A DNA stretch of 64,000 nt from Diphasiastrum complanatum. Lineage: Eukaryota > Streptophyta > Lycopodiopsida > Lycopodiales > Lycopodiaceae. The position numbers and the translations under genes are program-made. The notes under the pieces are model-generated. The model did not search any database. It was not told where the DNA came from and saw only the letters and a program-made list of their open reading frames with translations. Location: assembly GCA_029204225.1 (NCBI GenBank), contig CM055105.1:14704221-14768220 (forward strand), read 5' to 3'. Below, one piece after another: positions 25,053-38,814 of this stretch (positions are counted from its first letter, which is position 1; the number at the start of each line of letters is the position of its first letter).

Positions 25053-26371
25053 TGGGAACTCCTTAATGGTACATTCCCATCTACAAATCCTAATATGTTT
25101 AAAACATAAGATCTCTTCATAAGAATTATTTTATTTGCTCTCACAACGTGCCTCAAGTAGTGACCGAGGCCACTGTCCCTGTGGAAAGATGATGAATGTT
25201 GTCTGAAGCCCCCTCGATGAGTAGCAAAGTCATCGATAAAAAGTGTATTCTGCAATTACACAATTGGAGTTTTTAGCACAAATTAAATTCAGCAAAACAC
25301 ATACATCAGATAAACAAACGTACAGTAAAACTTTTAAACTTACACATTCATCATCATCTGTTGCAACTAGATCAGGATGATCTATATTGTGACCACTCAT
25401 TGAAGAAGTGTCATCAGCAAATTTCATAACCGATGGATGAGAGAATTCCAGCTGGGCTTGGAATGAAATAAATTTCTCATCAGAAGGAAAACTTTGTCCA
25501 TGAGCACTAACGTTTGCCATAGCCTAGGATAAACATTACTCACCAGTTAGAATTCCCTCCTCATCATCATAGTCATGTTTCAAAATCAACAATGTCAGAG
25601 AACTCAGTAATCGTGCCTGACAATAGACAAATCACCTCATCCTCATGATAATTAAAGAAAACACATAAATCTGTCTTTGTAATATACAAATCTTCATCTA
25701 TATAATATTTGGGCAAATCAAAAAAGCATTTAGAATGCACACTAGCAATATTTTTCTCGATATTGGCATTAGAGCCAATGAAAGCATCCCTCAACATATC
25801 AGTATCTACACTCAAATATTCATTGTCTTTATCAGGAGTATCAACCAAGAAACGACTCATATCCTTTATAGAATGTTCAGTAGTGGAGGATAAAGGGATC
25901 TTAGTATTAAGAATTGAAGTATTTGACTCTACTAGGATTTGTACCAAAAGGAAAAACACAAATCCGATCTGATACTCTAGAAAATGACATTTCTGATTAC
26001 AAACATTACATTCACTGGAATTCTTAAATTGATCAAAAAGTTTAGTGTGCATCTTGTCTAGCCTCTGCTTATAATGTGAAAAAAGTATGTACAAGATCCG
26101 TGAAATGCATAAACGACAATAATGTAAGACTAAGCATTTGTCTTGCAATGCAATAACGAGATATCATAGATGATTTTCTAATTCTACATCCAATATCTCC
26201 AACTGCCTTGCATACCTAACCCACATCCATTAGATCTGAAAGAGTCTCATCTAACACATCCTTACAAACAAATAATGTTGGTGTTCTATGAACATTTGCA
26301 TTTAACAAAAAATCTACAAATACATATAAGGATAGGTACCAACTTAATCTATTGACTTTCCCAGACTCCAT
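25043..26371 (-). pseudogene. Unknown gene family X, copy 1
   Basis: Minus-strand exons: a start at about 26,371 (MESGKVNRLSWYLSLYVFVD, then TPTLFVCKD and LSDLMD); 26,148-25,573 (HYKQRLDKMHTKLFDQFK, CNVCN..C, a KYYIDEDLYITKTDLCVFF stretch); 25,520-25,340 (MANVSAHG..); and 25,255-25,043 (TLFIDDFATHRGGFRQH). Intron borders look like GT-AG. The 43.6-45 kb copy shares all but the first part. Here about 107 bp of the last exon (encoding SKFSPVGETM) are deleted. The first part (TPTLFVCKD..) also occurs at 50,397-50,696 inside an LTR-associated repeat, so this family travels with mobile DNA. I do not recognise the protein and assign no function. Confidence 0.5.
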
Positions 26372-26474
26372 TTTCAGAAATGACTCAAGAATTTACAGCA
26401 CACCAAATTAAACATGTTTTTGATATAATTAATACTTTGATTCATCCATCTAAATTGGTATCATCTAAAAATAA

Positions 26475-27985
26475 AAGTATTTCTGGAATATTTTCACCAA
26501 AATTCGCAAATTATCTTATGTACAATGGTGATCATCAAATTTGGATCATTTTGAAGATTGGGATAATTAAAAAAGACCTTGGACTCCAAAGTACCATTAA
26601 ACACAAGTGCTCCAACGAGATGAACCTGAATAAAATCTGCCTCATTCAAATTTTTGGGCACTCTGACAAAATGAGACAACATTGTTTTCTTCTAATCCAT
26701 GCCATCAATAACAAGTCCCAGATATTTTTGTAGACATTCGAAACATTTCTTTCTATGCTTGGCCAACTTTTGTCTTTCACCTGTTTGTTGATCTCTGTGT
26801 AGTTGAAGATCTTTTGCAGCATCCACTGAAATTACAATGATTCACTTATTTAATAAAATAAAGATCATACCATAATGGTGTTCAAAAAGACTGCAACATA
26901 AATTTTTTCAAAACAGAAAGTATTAAAATGAAAGACAAATTTGATTAATATTTATCTTTCTCGTCAAGTTGCAAATAAAGTATTTCTGGAAGATTTTCAC
27001 CAAAATTCGCAAATTATCTTATGTACAATGGTGATCGTCAAATTTGGATCATTTTGAAGATTGGGATAATTAAAAAAGACCTTGGACTCCAAAGTACCAT
27101 TAAACACAAGTGCTCCAACGAGATGAACCTGAATAAAATCTGCCTCGTTCAAATTTTTGGGCACTCTGACAAAATGAGGCAACATTGTTTTCTTCTAATC
27201 CATGCCATCAATAACAAGTCTCAGATATTTTTGTAGACATTCGAAACATTTCTTTCTATGCTTGGACAACTTTTGTCTTTCACCTGTTTGTTGATCTCTG
27301 TGTAGTTGAAGATCTTTTGCAGCATCCACTGAAATTACAATGATTCACTTATTTAATAAAATAAAGATCATACCATAATGGTGTTCAAAAAGACTGCAAC
27401 ATAATTTTTTTCAAAACAGAAAGTATTAAAATGAAAGACAAATTTGATTAATATTTACCTTTCTCGTCAAGTTGCAAATAAAGTATTTCTGGAAGATTTT
27501 CACCAAAATTCGCAAATTATCTTATGTACAATGGTGATCGTCAAATTTGGATCATTTTGAACATTGAGATAATTAAAAAAGACCTTGGACTCCAAAGTAC
27601 CACTAAACACAAGTGCTCCAACGAGATGAACCTGAATAAAATCTGCCTCATTCAATTTTTTGGGCACTCTGACAAAATGAGACAACATTGTTTTCTTCTG
27701 ATCCATGCCATCAATAACAAGTCCCAGATATTTTTGTGAAAATCCAAACATTTCTTTCGATGCTTGGCCAACTTTTGTCTTTCAACTGTTTGTTGATCTC
27801 TGTGCAGTTGAAGAGCTTTTGCAGCATCCACTGAAAATACAATGATTCACTTATTTAATAAAATAAAGATCATACCATAATAGTGTTCATAAATACTGCA
27901 ACATAATGGTGTTAAGAAAGACTACAACATAATTTTTTTCAAAATAGAAAGTATTAAAATGAAAGACAAATTTGAGTAATATTTA
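26475..27985. repeat. Three tandem copies of a 503-bp exon-intron unit
   Basis: Units start near 26,475, 26,978 and 27,481, and matching frames begin at 26,494, 26,997 and 27,500, exactly 503 bp apart. They are nearly identical. The rightmost unit, first in transcription order, keeps the reading frame through DGMDQKK, whereas the two others share TAG in place of the Gln codon. The stop therefore arose before one was copied from the other. The right unit also has a roughly 30-bp internal duplication of the CATACCATAATRGTGTT segment. Confidence 0.9.
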
Positions 27986-29269
27986 TTTTTCTCGTCATTG
28001 GTCTTTGCAAGTTGTTTTGCAGACTTTAACAACTCGCAAGTGGAGCATACTGTCATTCGTGATTTTTTGGAAATCTTTACCAATCCAAAATCTCTTTTCC
28101 AAATTCTAAGAAAATATGAGTAACTCAAATAGGGAACATTTTTTGTTTTTGCAAACTCTTTGTACATCAAAAATATTTTTATTTTTTGTAAAATTATCCA
28201 GCAAGTGAAAATAAAAAGAATTAGGCAATTTTTCTCCGTGCACATCTATGAAATGCTTTAGCCAAGCAGTTGCATTTAAAGCATCTGGAAAAACAGTTCG
28301 ACCTTGTAAGGATCCCCGTAATGTTGGGTCTTTCTGAAATCGTGCATGCATTCGTTGATGCCGTAAGTTTCAGATTGCATGAACTGCTTTGTAAGCTTTG
28401 TGGCAAACTTCCAAAGCATTAAAAAAATACAAAAATGAGTTTTTGTCCGGCCTCACTGTTGCACACAAATAGCAATTTCTCTCATCCTTACTTCATAAAA
28501 AGAAGTTTGATCTTAATTCTTCAATTTATCTGATACTCAACTTTTGCAAACAACAGGATGAGCAGGAAATAATATTCTGTACATTTCGAATCTTAGATTT
28601 TGTAATGATTCGTTAAATCAGGTGAGAATCTAAAGTCTCTCTTGTATTTTTCTTTTTGTTTGGGGTTTGATCTATCAATTGAACCTGTGACACCAGTAGG
28701 TGCTTGAACTGGTTGAGAAGGTGTTGGAATTTCATGACTGGAAATTCGGGCTCCAACCTCAAGATGTTCTAGACCCTCAGAAGGCTCTAAATTTTCAACA
28801 AATACAGCCCTTTTAGATTTAACACGACGAACATCATTTTGAGAAGGTCGCCTACGAACATGAGAAAAGCTTGAACGTCGCGGATCAATAGAATTACGTG
28901 GATCTGTTGGTTACTAGAATCAGTAATTGAGTGAATTGAATCTTTTGACTCATCACTCAATGATGCAACTTGTTCAAAAGAACAATGTTCTAGTTGTGCC
29001 GAGCCTGTATCTGAAGAGGAGGACGAGGTCGAAAGATTTGATACAAGTTGAGTTACAGGCGTCATTTCTTGAAAAGTACTTGCTTGAGAAATTTCAGATG
29101 ATGAACAGGTAAATGATGATGATGCCACATCATTTACCAAAATATGTTCAGATTCAGGAGTGGCTTTATAGAAAAAGCTTTCATTGGGAATGTCAGATGA
29201 AGATGTTGCACTTGTTGCAACATATTGAGTTACAACTACTGGAATAGAAGAGGTAGAACTACTTGACAT
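26490..29269 (-). pseudogene. Transposon protein with DGMDQ motif (DUF7869-like family), copy 2
   Basis: Minus-strand pieces in order: a Ser/Thr-rich N-terminus (29,269-28,787); a linker; FPDALNATAWLKHFIDVHGE (about 28,300); FLRIWKRDFGLVKISKKSRM with TVCSTCELLK (about 28,100-28,000); then the exon with KYLGLVIDGMDQKKTMLSHF and IQVHLVGALV..NDPNLTITIVH (27,751-27,500), repeated twice more. This is the region of the family that precedes VGHTHEDIDQ, which is missing here. The WK-x-FG-x-VKI block matches copy 1 (MWKQEFGHVKI), linking the two. The DGMD Asp could be catalytic in an RNase H-like fold; this is inference. Stops in two exon copies and the lost C-terminus make it non-functional. Confidence 0.5.
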
Positions 29270-29525
29270 CGTAACCTAAAAAAAAAAATTAACTATGTAC
29301 TTATGCTAAGCATAGAACCGTACAAATAGTTAACACCACACTAAATGTGCTCCTCAAACATAACTGCAACCTATGTTGGTCATAAAACAAATAAAAACCT
29401 ATGCGAACTTCAATAGACGTATATAGAAAAACCAACTAAATGCAAATGAGCAACATGCCTAAAAAGTAACTGGTTAATAAAAATGTTCGGCAGCTCCATG
29501 CCTTAAATACTATTTGGCAGCATTC

Positions 29526-29547
29526 TTAGGGTTAGGGTTAGGGTTAG
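29526..29547 (+). repeat. Short (TTAGGG)n interstitial motif
   Basis: About 3.5 units of TTAGGG. Most plants use TTTAGGG, so this is either chance or a small interstitial insertion. Confidence 0.7.
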
Positions 29548-29910
29548 ATTTGGACTGTCACGACTAATACTCTAGGTCGGCGTGGGGTGAGGTGATTTGC
29601 TGCAACTCGGTCCCGAAGTAAGTTGGAGGACTAGCGTGAGACAGGGGTCTCGAAAAAAAAATTATTTAAGGACCATAGTCCAAGCATAACTCACCTCATT
29701 TGCAAATTCAGAAGCCCACATGCTGCCAGAGCAATCGCTACGATCAAGTCACGTCTTTCTATAAGATTTCGCATATGTTCTCGCTTACAGATTTATTGAC
29801 GATAAGATTATTTTCATTTTTTAACTTTGTTCTATCCTTACCATGGGTATTAAGTTCTTGCATTAGAAATATTATGTTTTAATTTGTATTTATCTTCTTA
29901 AAACATGGGT

Positions 29911-30378
29911 AACCTGTGCTTAGCATAGGTGCATGAACCTGTCATCTCCTCTAACCTATGCTGAGCATAGGTTGTGTTCGGGTCCTTAGTAACATCCTAT
30001 GCTCAACATAGGATTCTGACGTTATTTTTTCAATTCTAACCACGTTTCGACCTATGCTTAGCATAGGTTGCATCTCTGGTCTTGTTCCAACCTATGCTCA
30101 GCATAGGTTAGCAAGCAAATTGCGAAGACATCTTATGCTCAGCATAGGTTGGACCAGAGCGCGTGAGTAACGACCTATGCTGAGCATAGGATGTCTTCGC
30201 AATTTGCTTGCTAACCTATGTTGAGCATAGGTTGGAACAAGACCAGAGATGAAACCTATGCTCAACACAGGTCGAAAGGTGGTTAGAATTGAAAAATCCC
30301 ACCTCCGTCCTATGCTAAGCATAAATTGTTACTAAGGACTTGACCACAACCGATGCTTAGCATAGGTCGCTACTCGTA
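29911..30378. repeat. Foldback of paired 20-bp palindromes
   Basis: Eleven copies of ACCTATGCTNAGCATAGGT-like palindromes are centred near 29,920, 29,963, 30,004, 30,059, 30,099, 30,140, 30,182, 30,223, 30,263, 30,317 and 30,358. Copies 2-11 pair symmetrically (centre sums all 60,321-60,322) about 30,161. The spacers are also inverse copies, for example GGTTAGCAAGCAAATTGCG on the left against CGCAATTTGCTTGCTAACC on the right. The whole 430 bp can fold into one long hairpin. It lies about 200 bp upstream of the ParB-like gene. Confidence 0.9.
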
Positions 30379-30565
30379 TTTTCTTGTTTTACAACGCTTT
30401 GTCTCAGAAAAGTGATCCTTTTGAGATGTTTTAGTAAGAAAATATGTTGTATTTGTAGTTTTGTTTTTTTGATTTTTTTCACAAAAATGGCTTGTTATAT
30501 TAAAGTTTTCAGTATTTTCATCAAGATAGCATTTTAAATTTTTCTAAAAAGTCTTTTTTTTTTGC

Positions 30566-32459
<1,894 letters not shown>

Positions 32460-32460
<1 letters not shown>

Positions 32461-32760
32461 TTTGTGGCCATATGTAGCCATAAACGAGACCCTTGGAGTG
32501 CGGTTTGCGGTTTGTTTTCTTTGTTCAGACCGTTAGCAAGACTTAACGATGGGTTGAGGTTCGTTCACTTCGTTCAGACCATAAGCGAGACTTTGCGATT
32601 GTGCTTCGTATGTGACGGCAATCGTTGACTTTGCGAGCCTTTGCAATGAAATGCGGTCGTATGCGGTCAAAATGGGATCCTTTGTAGTGTGAGAGAGAAA
32701 GCATCCGAGAGAGAGAGAGAGCATCGTTTCCTTCGTTCAGACTGTATGCGAGAGAGCTCT
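32460..32760 (+). repeat. GTTCAGACCGTA-type dispersed repeat
   Basis: The words CGTTCAGACCRTA..CGAGAC recur at about 32,520, 32,570 and 32,733, and inverted near 35,340-35,400, always beside GA/CT arrays. It appears to be part of the same microsatellite-carrying repeat family. No gene is seen. Confidence 0.6.
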
Positions 32761-32761
32761 C

Positions 32762-32965
<204 letters not shown>

Positions 32966-32989
32966 TGACCAAAAAAAATAGAAATGACT

Positions 32990-33780
32990 TGAAGACCCAT
33001 TTTTTTTAAATTTATTAATTTTTTTCAAAAAGTATCTAAATTTAAAATGTTTCAAATATATATATATTGTTATGTTAAGAAAATGTTATATTTTGCAAGA
33101 AAATAATTTAAGCTACAAAAATTTGGTCAATAGATTTTTATAAATAGCTTAAAATTAGTTTATATTGAATAATAATACTATTTAAAATAAAATCATTAGG
33201 TACACAACCACTAAAACACCTAAAAAATATTTTTTGCTTACTAAAAACAAAAGTTATAGTTTTTTTTTTTTTGGAATTTTAAAAGTTTTTTGAGTTACAA
33301 TTCTTGTATCGAAAAGAATATTTTTTAAATTATGTTAAAAATTTGAATTAATTTTTTTTTTAATTCTAAATTTTTGCAAATCTTTACTTACACTCACGTA
33401 AGTTAATTAAATATTTAAACATTGAATAAATGCAAATAAAATTACTTTACAATAATCGAGATTAAATTATTTGTGATAATATTTAAATCACGATGAAAAA
33501 AATCTAAATTTTTTTCTCATTTTTTATAATATTTAACAATATCTTTTTATACAAAAAATATTATAAAAACACATCTAAAATTAAAATATTGTAAACTTGA
33601 CAAATCGTTACAATTTTAATTTTTAAAAAATAATTATCAATGTTAAAAATTTTAAAATATTTCAAATTTTAAATTTTAAATCGCTAAAAAGCAAGTTTAA
33701 AAGTATTAAATCAATTAAAAAGAATTCAAAACACAATACATCAAAAAATATATACACAATTAGTTTTTAAAACAAAAGAG
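32990..33780. other. AT-rich stretch, no gene seen
   Basis: Very AT-rich with ATTTAAA and TTTTTAAAA words and no domain in any frame. It may be the 3' flank or an intron of the methyltransferase gene. Confidence 0.6.
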
Positions 33781-33786
33781 AATTTT

Positions 33787-34860
33787 TTAGTCCCAAAAAT
33801 TATTGATGTCATTTACATCTTTTTCGTTGGCTTTTTCTTGAGTAGCCACTATACTATCAAGTGGCACCTCTTCTACAATTTTCTCGATTACAGTTACTAC
33901 ATTGTAATCTTGAACCAAGACATCAGCAAATTCTCCTGTGTCGCCTACTTTTCCTCTAGCAGGAGGCTGAGGTTCTTTGGACAAGGGAACTATTGTATCC
34001 TCGTTGTCGAAACTCTTTCCCACCTCAGATAATTCATCTGGCAAAATTGAAAGAGATTTCATTCTCATTTTTACAAAATCAACTAAATTAGTATCTAAAT
34101 CTACTGCAACAACATGTCTACCTTTCTGAACAGTACATGCGCTCGTAGTGCCACTATCGCTAAATAAATCTAAAACCCAATCAGCTGGGTGAGAAAAAAT
34201 ATCAATTAAATGATTAATTAATTGTTGTGGCTTTTGGTAGGGACAAGCCACAGAACCCGTCATTGGATTTTTTAATTTCTTTGTCACAGCTGGATACTGG
34301 AACAAGTTTTCAAAACTTGTCAGTCCGGAAGTGTTGTAATACAGCATCGAGCGTTTGCCATCCAAAGAATAATAACCGATGGTTATGTCTTCTATTTCAT
34401 TGCAAAGTTGTGCTCCTCTCGAGTTTCTGACATTCGGCTTGTACCTGACATGGTACATTACAAGTAAAATAAATTTAAAATTTTAACTTTAAAAAAAAAA
34501 TTAAATAAAATTATAAATTAAAATACGAATTGATAATTCAGGAATTTAAGAATTTACCACATAGCATTCTCTATTCTCGCATTATAGAAAGTTAGTAGAG
34601 CTTTCTGTACCGATGTTGACTGCCAAGAAGAATGAAAAATAACAACTCTCCAAATTGGAGAAGTAGTCACTTCAAGAAAAACCTGCATAAAACTATGGAT
34701 TTCAGTGATTTTGAAAGGGGTATCATTATTTAATGATTCCTTCATCTGAAATCCATATGGTATATCGGCGATGGAAAGTGTATAAGGCCTTTTTCTTAAA
34801 AATTTTGAAATTTCTCCACAATCGCCCTCCTCAACAGAGTAAAAGCATGGTTGATCATCG
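33787..34860 (-). CDS. Beta-class amino-DNA-methyltransferase domain, two exons
   Basis: The first exon (about 34,860-34,558) contains LSIADIPYGF, the catalytic motif IV ([DNS]PP[YF] type) at about 34,748-34,770. A 113-bp intron (34,557-34,445) has GTAAAT and ..TGTCAG borders that rejoin the frame as MWYKP. The second exon (34,444-33,787) contains YPAVTKKL, KPQQLINHLIDIFSHPADWVLDLFSDSGTT in parts (motifs X and I, about 34,147-34,230) and RHVVAVDLD (motif II). Motif IV before X and I defines the beta class, which methylates N6 of adenine or N4 of cytosine in DNA, using AdoMet. Motif I reads F-S-D-S-G instead of F-x-G-x-G, and motif IV DIPY instead of DPPY. A charged tail follows. I see no stop, so the domain may be intact, but the start lies in the microsatellite. 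Together with the ParB-like part it would make a bacterial-style modification protein in a plant transposon setting. Confidence 0.65.
34445..34557 (-). other. Intron of the methyltransferase gene
   Basis: Borders on the minus strand are G|GTAAATT and CATGTCAG|GTAC. Removal joins the frames of both exons without loss. It is AT-rich and 113 bp long, a typical plant intron. Confidence 0.6.
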
Positions 34861-34869
34861 ACACGTTTT

Positions 34870-35270
<401 letters not shown>

Positions 35271-35530
35271 TTTAGGGTGGCGTAAATGCTTTCACTCATG
35301 GTTCTCATGGTCCCTGTGCGGCCTAAGTGCTTTAAACGAACCGCAAACCGCATGCAAGGGTCTCGCCTATGGCTACATACGGTCTGAACAAAGAAAACGA
35401 TGCTCTCTCCACGTAACGACCGCATTTAGGCCGGATAGGGACCACCGCCAACTAGATCGAAAAAATCATCGTCCGTCAACACCATACTGAATTGCCGAAT
35501 CATCGGACGCCACCTAGATTGGCCTCCATT

Positions 35531-35559
35531 GCCCATCAACGATGGGCACTCTTTACTAG
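35531..35559 (+). mobile_element. Helitron-like 3' terminus 1
   Basis: A perfect hairpin GCCCATC-AAC-GATGGGC (35,531-35,547) is followed 8 nt later by CTAG (35,556-35,559) and then T of a TA run. A short hairpin about 10 nt before a terminal CTRR, with insertion between A/G and T, is the Helitron 3' signature. The start of the element was not found. Confidence 0.55.
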
Positions 35560-35584
35560 TATATATATATATATATATAAACTT

Positions 35585-35760
35585 ACATACACTTTTGTGC
35601 ATGGGTGAGGAATCCCATGCATCCTCCTCCCCTCACCCATGCATACCCTTTTTTTGAATTAAAACTGATGGAGAGGAAGATGCTTGTATGGGGAACATGA
35701 TGCATGGCCCTCCTCCCCATGCATGCATATACACTAGCATGGCAGTGCATATTAAAACTA
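35585..35760 (+). repeat. CATGCAT-rich repeat, copy 1
   Basis: It contains TTGTGCATGGGTGAGG, CCCCTCACCCATGCAT and CCCCATGCATGCAT, with short inverted pairs. A second copy is at 38,815-39,020. Both follow a Helitron-like end plus a TA run. The CATGCA words equal plant RY motifs, but that may be incidental. Confidence 0.75.
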
Positions 35761-35861
35761 GCCACTTTTTTATTTATTGACCAATTTTCCAAGATACTCA
35801 ACTTTTCAATATAGCCACCTTTTATTAACCACCTTATCTCATTATGATTAAATGTAATGTG

Positions 35862-35863
<2 letters not shown>

Positions 35864-35915
<52 letters not shown>
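35864..35915. repeat. (CT)n microsatellite
   Basis: A CT run of about 52 bp. Confidence 0.97.
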
Positions 35916-35919
<4 letters not shown>

Positions 35920-35923
35920 TAAA

Positions 35924-36237
35924 ATGCTCCCTCCAATGCCATCTGCAAAAGCTCTTCCAGCATCGCCAAAGCTCGCTATATTCCAAGTCACCAGCATCCA
36001 CCATCGCCAAAGCTCGCTATATTCCAAGTCACCAGCACCATCACCATATTGGTGGAAGTATCCAACTCCTGTATCTCTCCCTGCATCAAAGCACATGCAC
36101 CTTCTCCTTATCTCAAAACCCCAGCCTCTGCACCTGCACCGCATCCAGTTCATGCTCCTGCTCCACATCCAATAATGCCTGCACCCACCCGCGTTCCACT
36201 AGCACCCATCTTTGTTTTTGCTGGGGATCCCTAGAAC
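35924..36237 (+). CDS. Unrecognised Pro/Ala/His-rich open frames, 41-bp tandem duplication
   Basis: Overlapping frames are open on the plus strand. The one from 36,049 ends PAPTRVPLAPIFVFAGDP and is rich in APAPH words, like cell-wall or linker sequence. A 41-bp unit (GCCAAAGCTCGCTATATTCC..) is duplicated in tandem at 35,961-36,043. I recognise no domain, and the reading frame is ambiguous. Confidence 0.2.
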
Positions 36238-36299
36238 AATCACCAGTACACATTATAACATCAGGAAACATCACCTTATCTTCTGCGCTGCACAATATA

Positions 36300-37285
36300 T
36301 AATTAGGAGTTGACAGAAATTTTTTTTGCGGAAGTGAAATCTGTATCTTACAACCTGCAATAACTAAACTGATTTTCAAGGTGTTTCAGTATGGAATCTC
36401 AGGCGATGAAGACCGAATTGTAGTCTCAGACTTCTCTTGATCCATGGAGTAGATACTAGAGATTTGTGTGTGCGGTTGAACATGCTAGCATAGCCACAAA
36501 ATGCAGCGGTGGAAAATAGTTTGTGATTTCCAGCAAGTGTGGGCTCCGAGACATAGTTCTCAATTGCTAACCTTTCTGGCAGAATCAGACTAGCTGCCTC
36601 ATTGCAAATTTTCCGCTAACAAAAGTAGCAATCTCAAGGCCATTATGTGTTGAAATAAAGTAGCCTTGGCGCCTTCATCATTATTGTCTGCTATTTGAGC
36701 AAAGATCGGAAATGAACATGGAAGGGATGTTGCATGTGCTAATGATCACGACGTTCATGATAGTATATGTTCAGATGCTCCTAAAGAGCAATTAGAGTTG
36801 TCACCATTCGAGAGTTTATAGCTCCCATTTATAGGTACGAGCAAAATGGTATAAAACAACATGAACTACATCTATAACAATCGAGATAGATTTCATAGAG
36901 AGATTCACAGTGACATCATTGATGCCCTTGGAGGTCATTCTGCCCATTTTCGGCTTTTGGGGGGCAAAAGGCATAACATTCATAGTTTGCAATCCTTTGT
37001 GAACGAAGATCACTACAATATATGAATCAATATTGACGAGGGAAATAATGCCTCACCATTAGAATCAAGGATCAAGCTAGTTGTAGTCCTCCATGTATGA
37101 TTGCTGAAAGCAGGTCAAAATGATCTTGCATTATGACTGCTGATTAAGGAAACGTGCTCAAAGTGGCTTTAGAATGTGAAATACTTATAGTAGAGTTACT
37201 GGCAGCTATGGCTGCCTTAAGGTTCAGCATTTGTAGACAACCACAAAGCAAGGTAGTGTTGCTTCGGAATTGTAGACAACAAGAT
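36300..37285. other. Unassigned stretch
   Basis: This balanced-composition sequence has a 65-codon minus frame (37,013-36,816) without a recognisable domain. Nothing else is supported. Confidence 0.3.
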
Positions 37286-37293
37286 CAAGCACG

Positions 37294-37443
<150 letters not shown>

Positions 37444-37599
37444 TACTAGATTCTATTGAACTAATTGTTTGGATTTAGAGTTTTCATAAGTAATTGCTAA
37501 AAATGTTTTTATCAATAAAAGTATTAAAATAATGACATCAATTCAAAAAGTCATAACTGCAAAAAATTTTTACTCTTCGAGCTGATTCCAACAAGTATA

Positions 37600-37900
37600 T
37601 GCATGACCACATTTGATTTTAGTTTGACTGAGATTTTTAAAGATCCTACTCAGATAGATGAAGTTTTATGGCATTTACGAAATTTATTAACTTTCTTTCA
37701 AGTTAAATATCTTCTAAGTATGAGCTCGGATTCGAGTGATGTAGAAAGCAATATTGCTCTATTTTTTTGAGTTCTTTGCATTGACGATATGAGTGATTAG
37801 TTTAAAGTATTGTATGATGTGGCCCACAATCAAGCATAGAGGCCTATTATCTTTCTCAGAATGAATTGATACTAAAAGCCTAGTTACTCAATTCTAAACA
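37600..37900 (+). pseudogene. Possible gag-like fragment
   Basis: One frame gives FSLTEIFKDPTQIDEVLWHL and then a LLSMSSDSSD segment before a stop. The tone is that of a Gag N-terminus, but there is no diagnostic motif. It runs into the minisatellite. Confidence 0.2.
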
Positions 37901-37914
37901 AGCTAATCAGAATT

Positions 37915-38395
37915 TCGAAAAACTTGATTTTTTTCGAAAGACTTGAATTTCTCAAAAGGATCGAATCTTTCGAAAGGCTTGAATTTTTTCAAATGCTCGC
38001 ATTTTTTCAAAGGATGGAATTTTTCCAATGACTCAAATTTTCCAAAGGATCAAATTTTTCAAAAGATTCAAAATTTTTCCAAAGACTAGAATTTTGTTTT
38101 GGAAATACTCAAATTGTTTCAATGACTCGAAATTTTTCGAAAGACTCGATTTTTTTTTTTGAAAAATTCAAAGTTTTTTTGGAAAGACTCAAATTTTTCC
38201 AATAACTCGAATTTTTCCAAAGGGTCGAGTTTTTTCAATGACTCAAATTTTTTCATTGACTCAAATTTCTCCAAAGACTCCAATTTTTTTAAAGACTCCA
38301 ATTTTTCCAAAGGATCGAATTTTTTCAATGACTCGAATTTTTCTAAGGACTCGAATTTTTTTAAAGGATCGAATTTTTTCGAATGATCAAACTTT
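37915..38395. repeat. 18-20 bp minisatellite GACTCGAATTTTTCCAAAG
   Basis: About 25 imperfect copies, first irregular (37,915-38,160) and then close to an 18-bp period. The plus strand is open as a hexapeptide repeat DSNFSK/GSNFFN and the minus strand as LEKFES. It is open on both strands because of repeat structure, not because of coding. Confidence 0.85.
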
Positions 38396-38719
38396 TCCGA
38401 CCCAACGTTGAGCTTGGCAAAGAAAGATGCTCATTATTCAGGCTGAGCATCGAATTCCAACAAAACACACATGCATGAACAACATATTTACTTTGAACTG
38501 TGGGCCACACGTTAACAGACATTTGCAAACACAAATCGCCTACCACCCCCATCAACCTATTTATTAAGATCCTCGATGTGCTATTGTTAAACACGGTTAA
38601 ATTTTGACCCCTATTACGGCCGAGATCTGTGCGATATGTTTGATATTCGAGATGTGAGATGTGCGAGATTGGCCACCATCCAAATCATCGACTGCCACCT
38701 AGATCGACCTCCATTTCCC

Positions 38720-38743
38720 ATCAATGACAGGCACTTTTTACTC

Positions 38744-38745
<2 letters not shown>
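38720..38745 (+). mobile_element. Helitron-like 3' terminus 2, degenerate
   Basis: The same sequence as at 35,531 with changes in the hairpin (CCCATCAATGACAGG) and CTCG in place of CTAG, followed by TG/TA repeats. Confidence 0.4.

Positions 38746-38811
<66 letters not shown>
38743..38811. repeat. (TG)n(TA)n microsatellite
   Basis: A GT run and then a TA run of about 50 bp. Confidence 0.97.

Positions 38812-38814
<3 letters not shown>

Noticed and set aside
29550-29700. Possible tRNA or small RNA around GACTAATACTCTAGGTCGGCG
   Set aside because: No cloverleaf, A/B box pair or terminator could be made out.
29911-30378. CRISPR array
   Set aside because: Regular 20-bp palindromic repeats with roughly 20-35 bp spacers look CRISPR-like, but the spacers are inverse copies of each other, the repeats vary, and the DNA is eukaryotic with no cas genes.
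38119-38386. Repeat protein genes on both strands
   Set aside because: Both strands are open because of the 18-bp minisatellite; there is no start context or domain.
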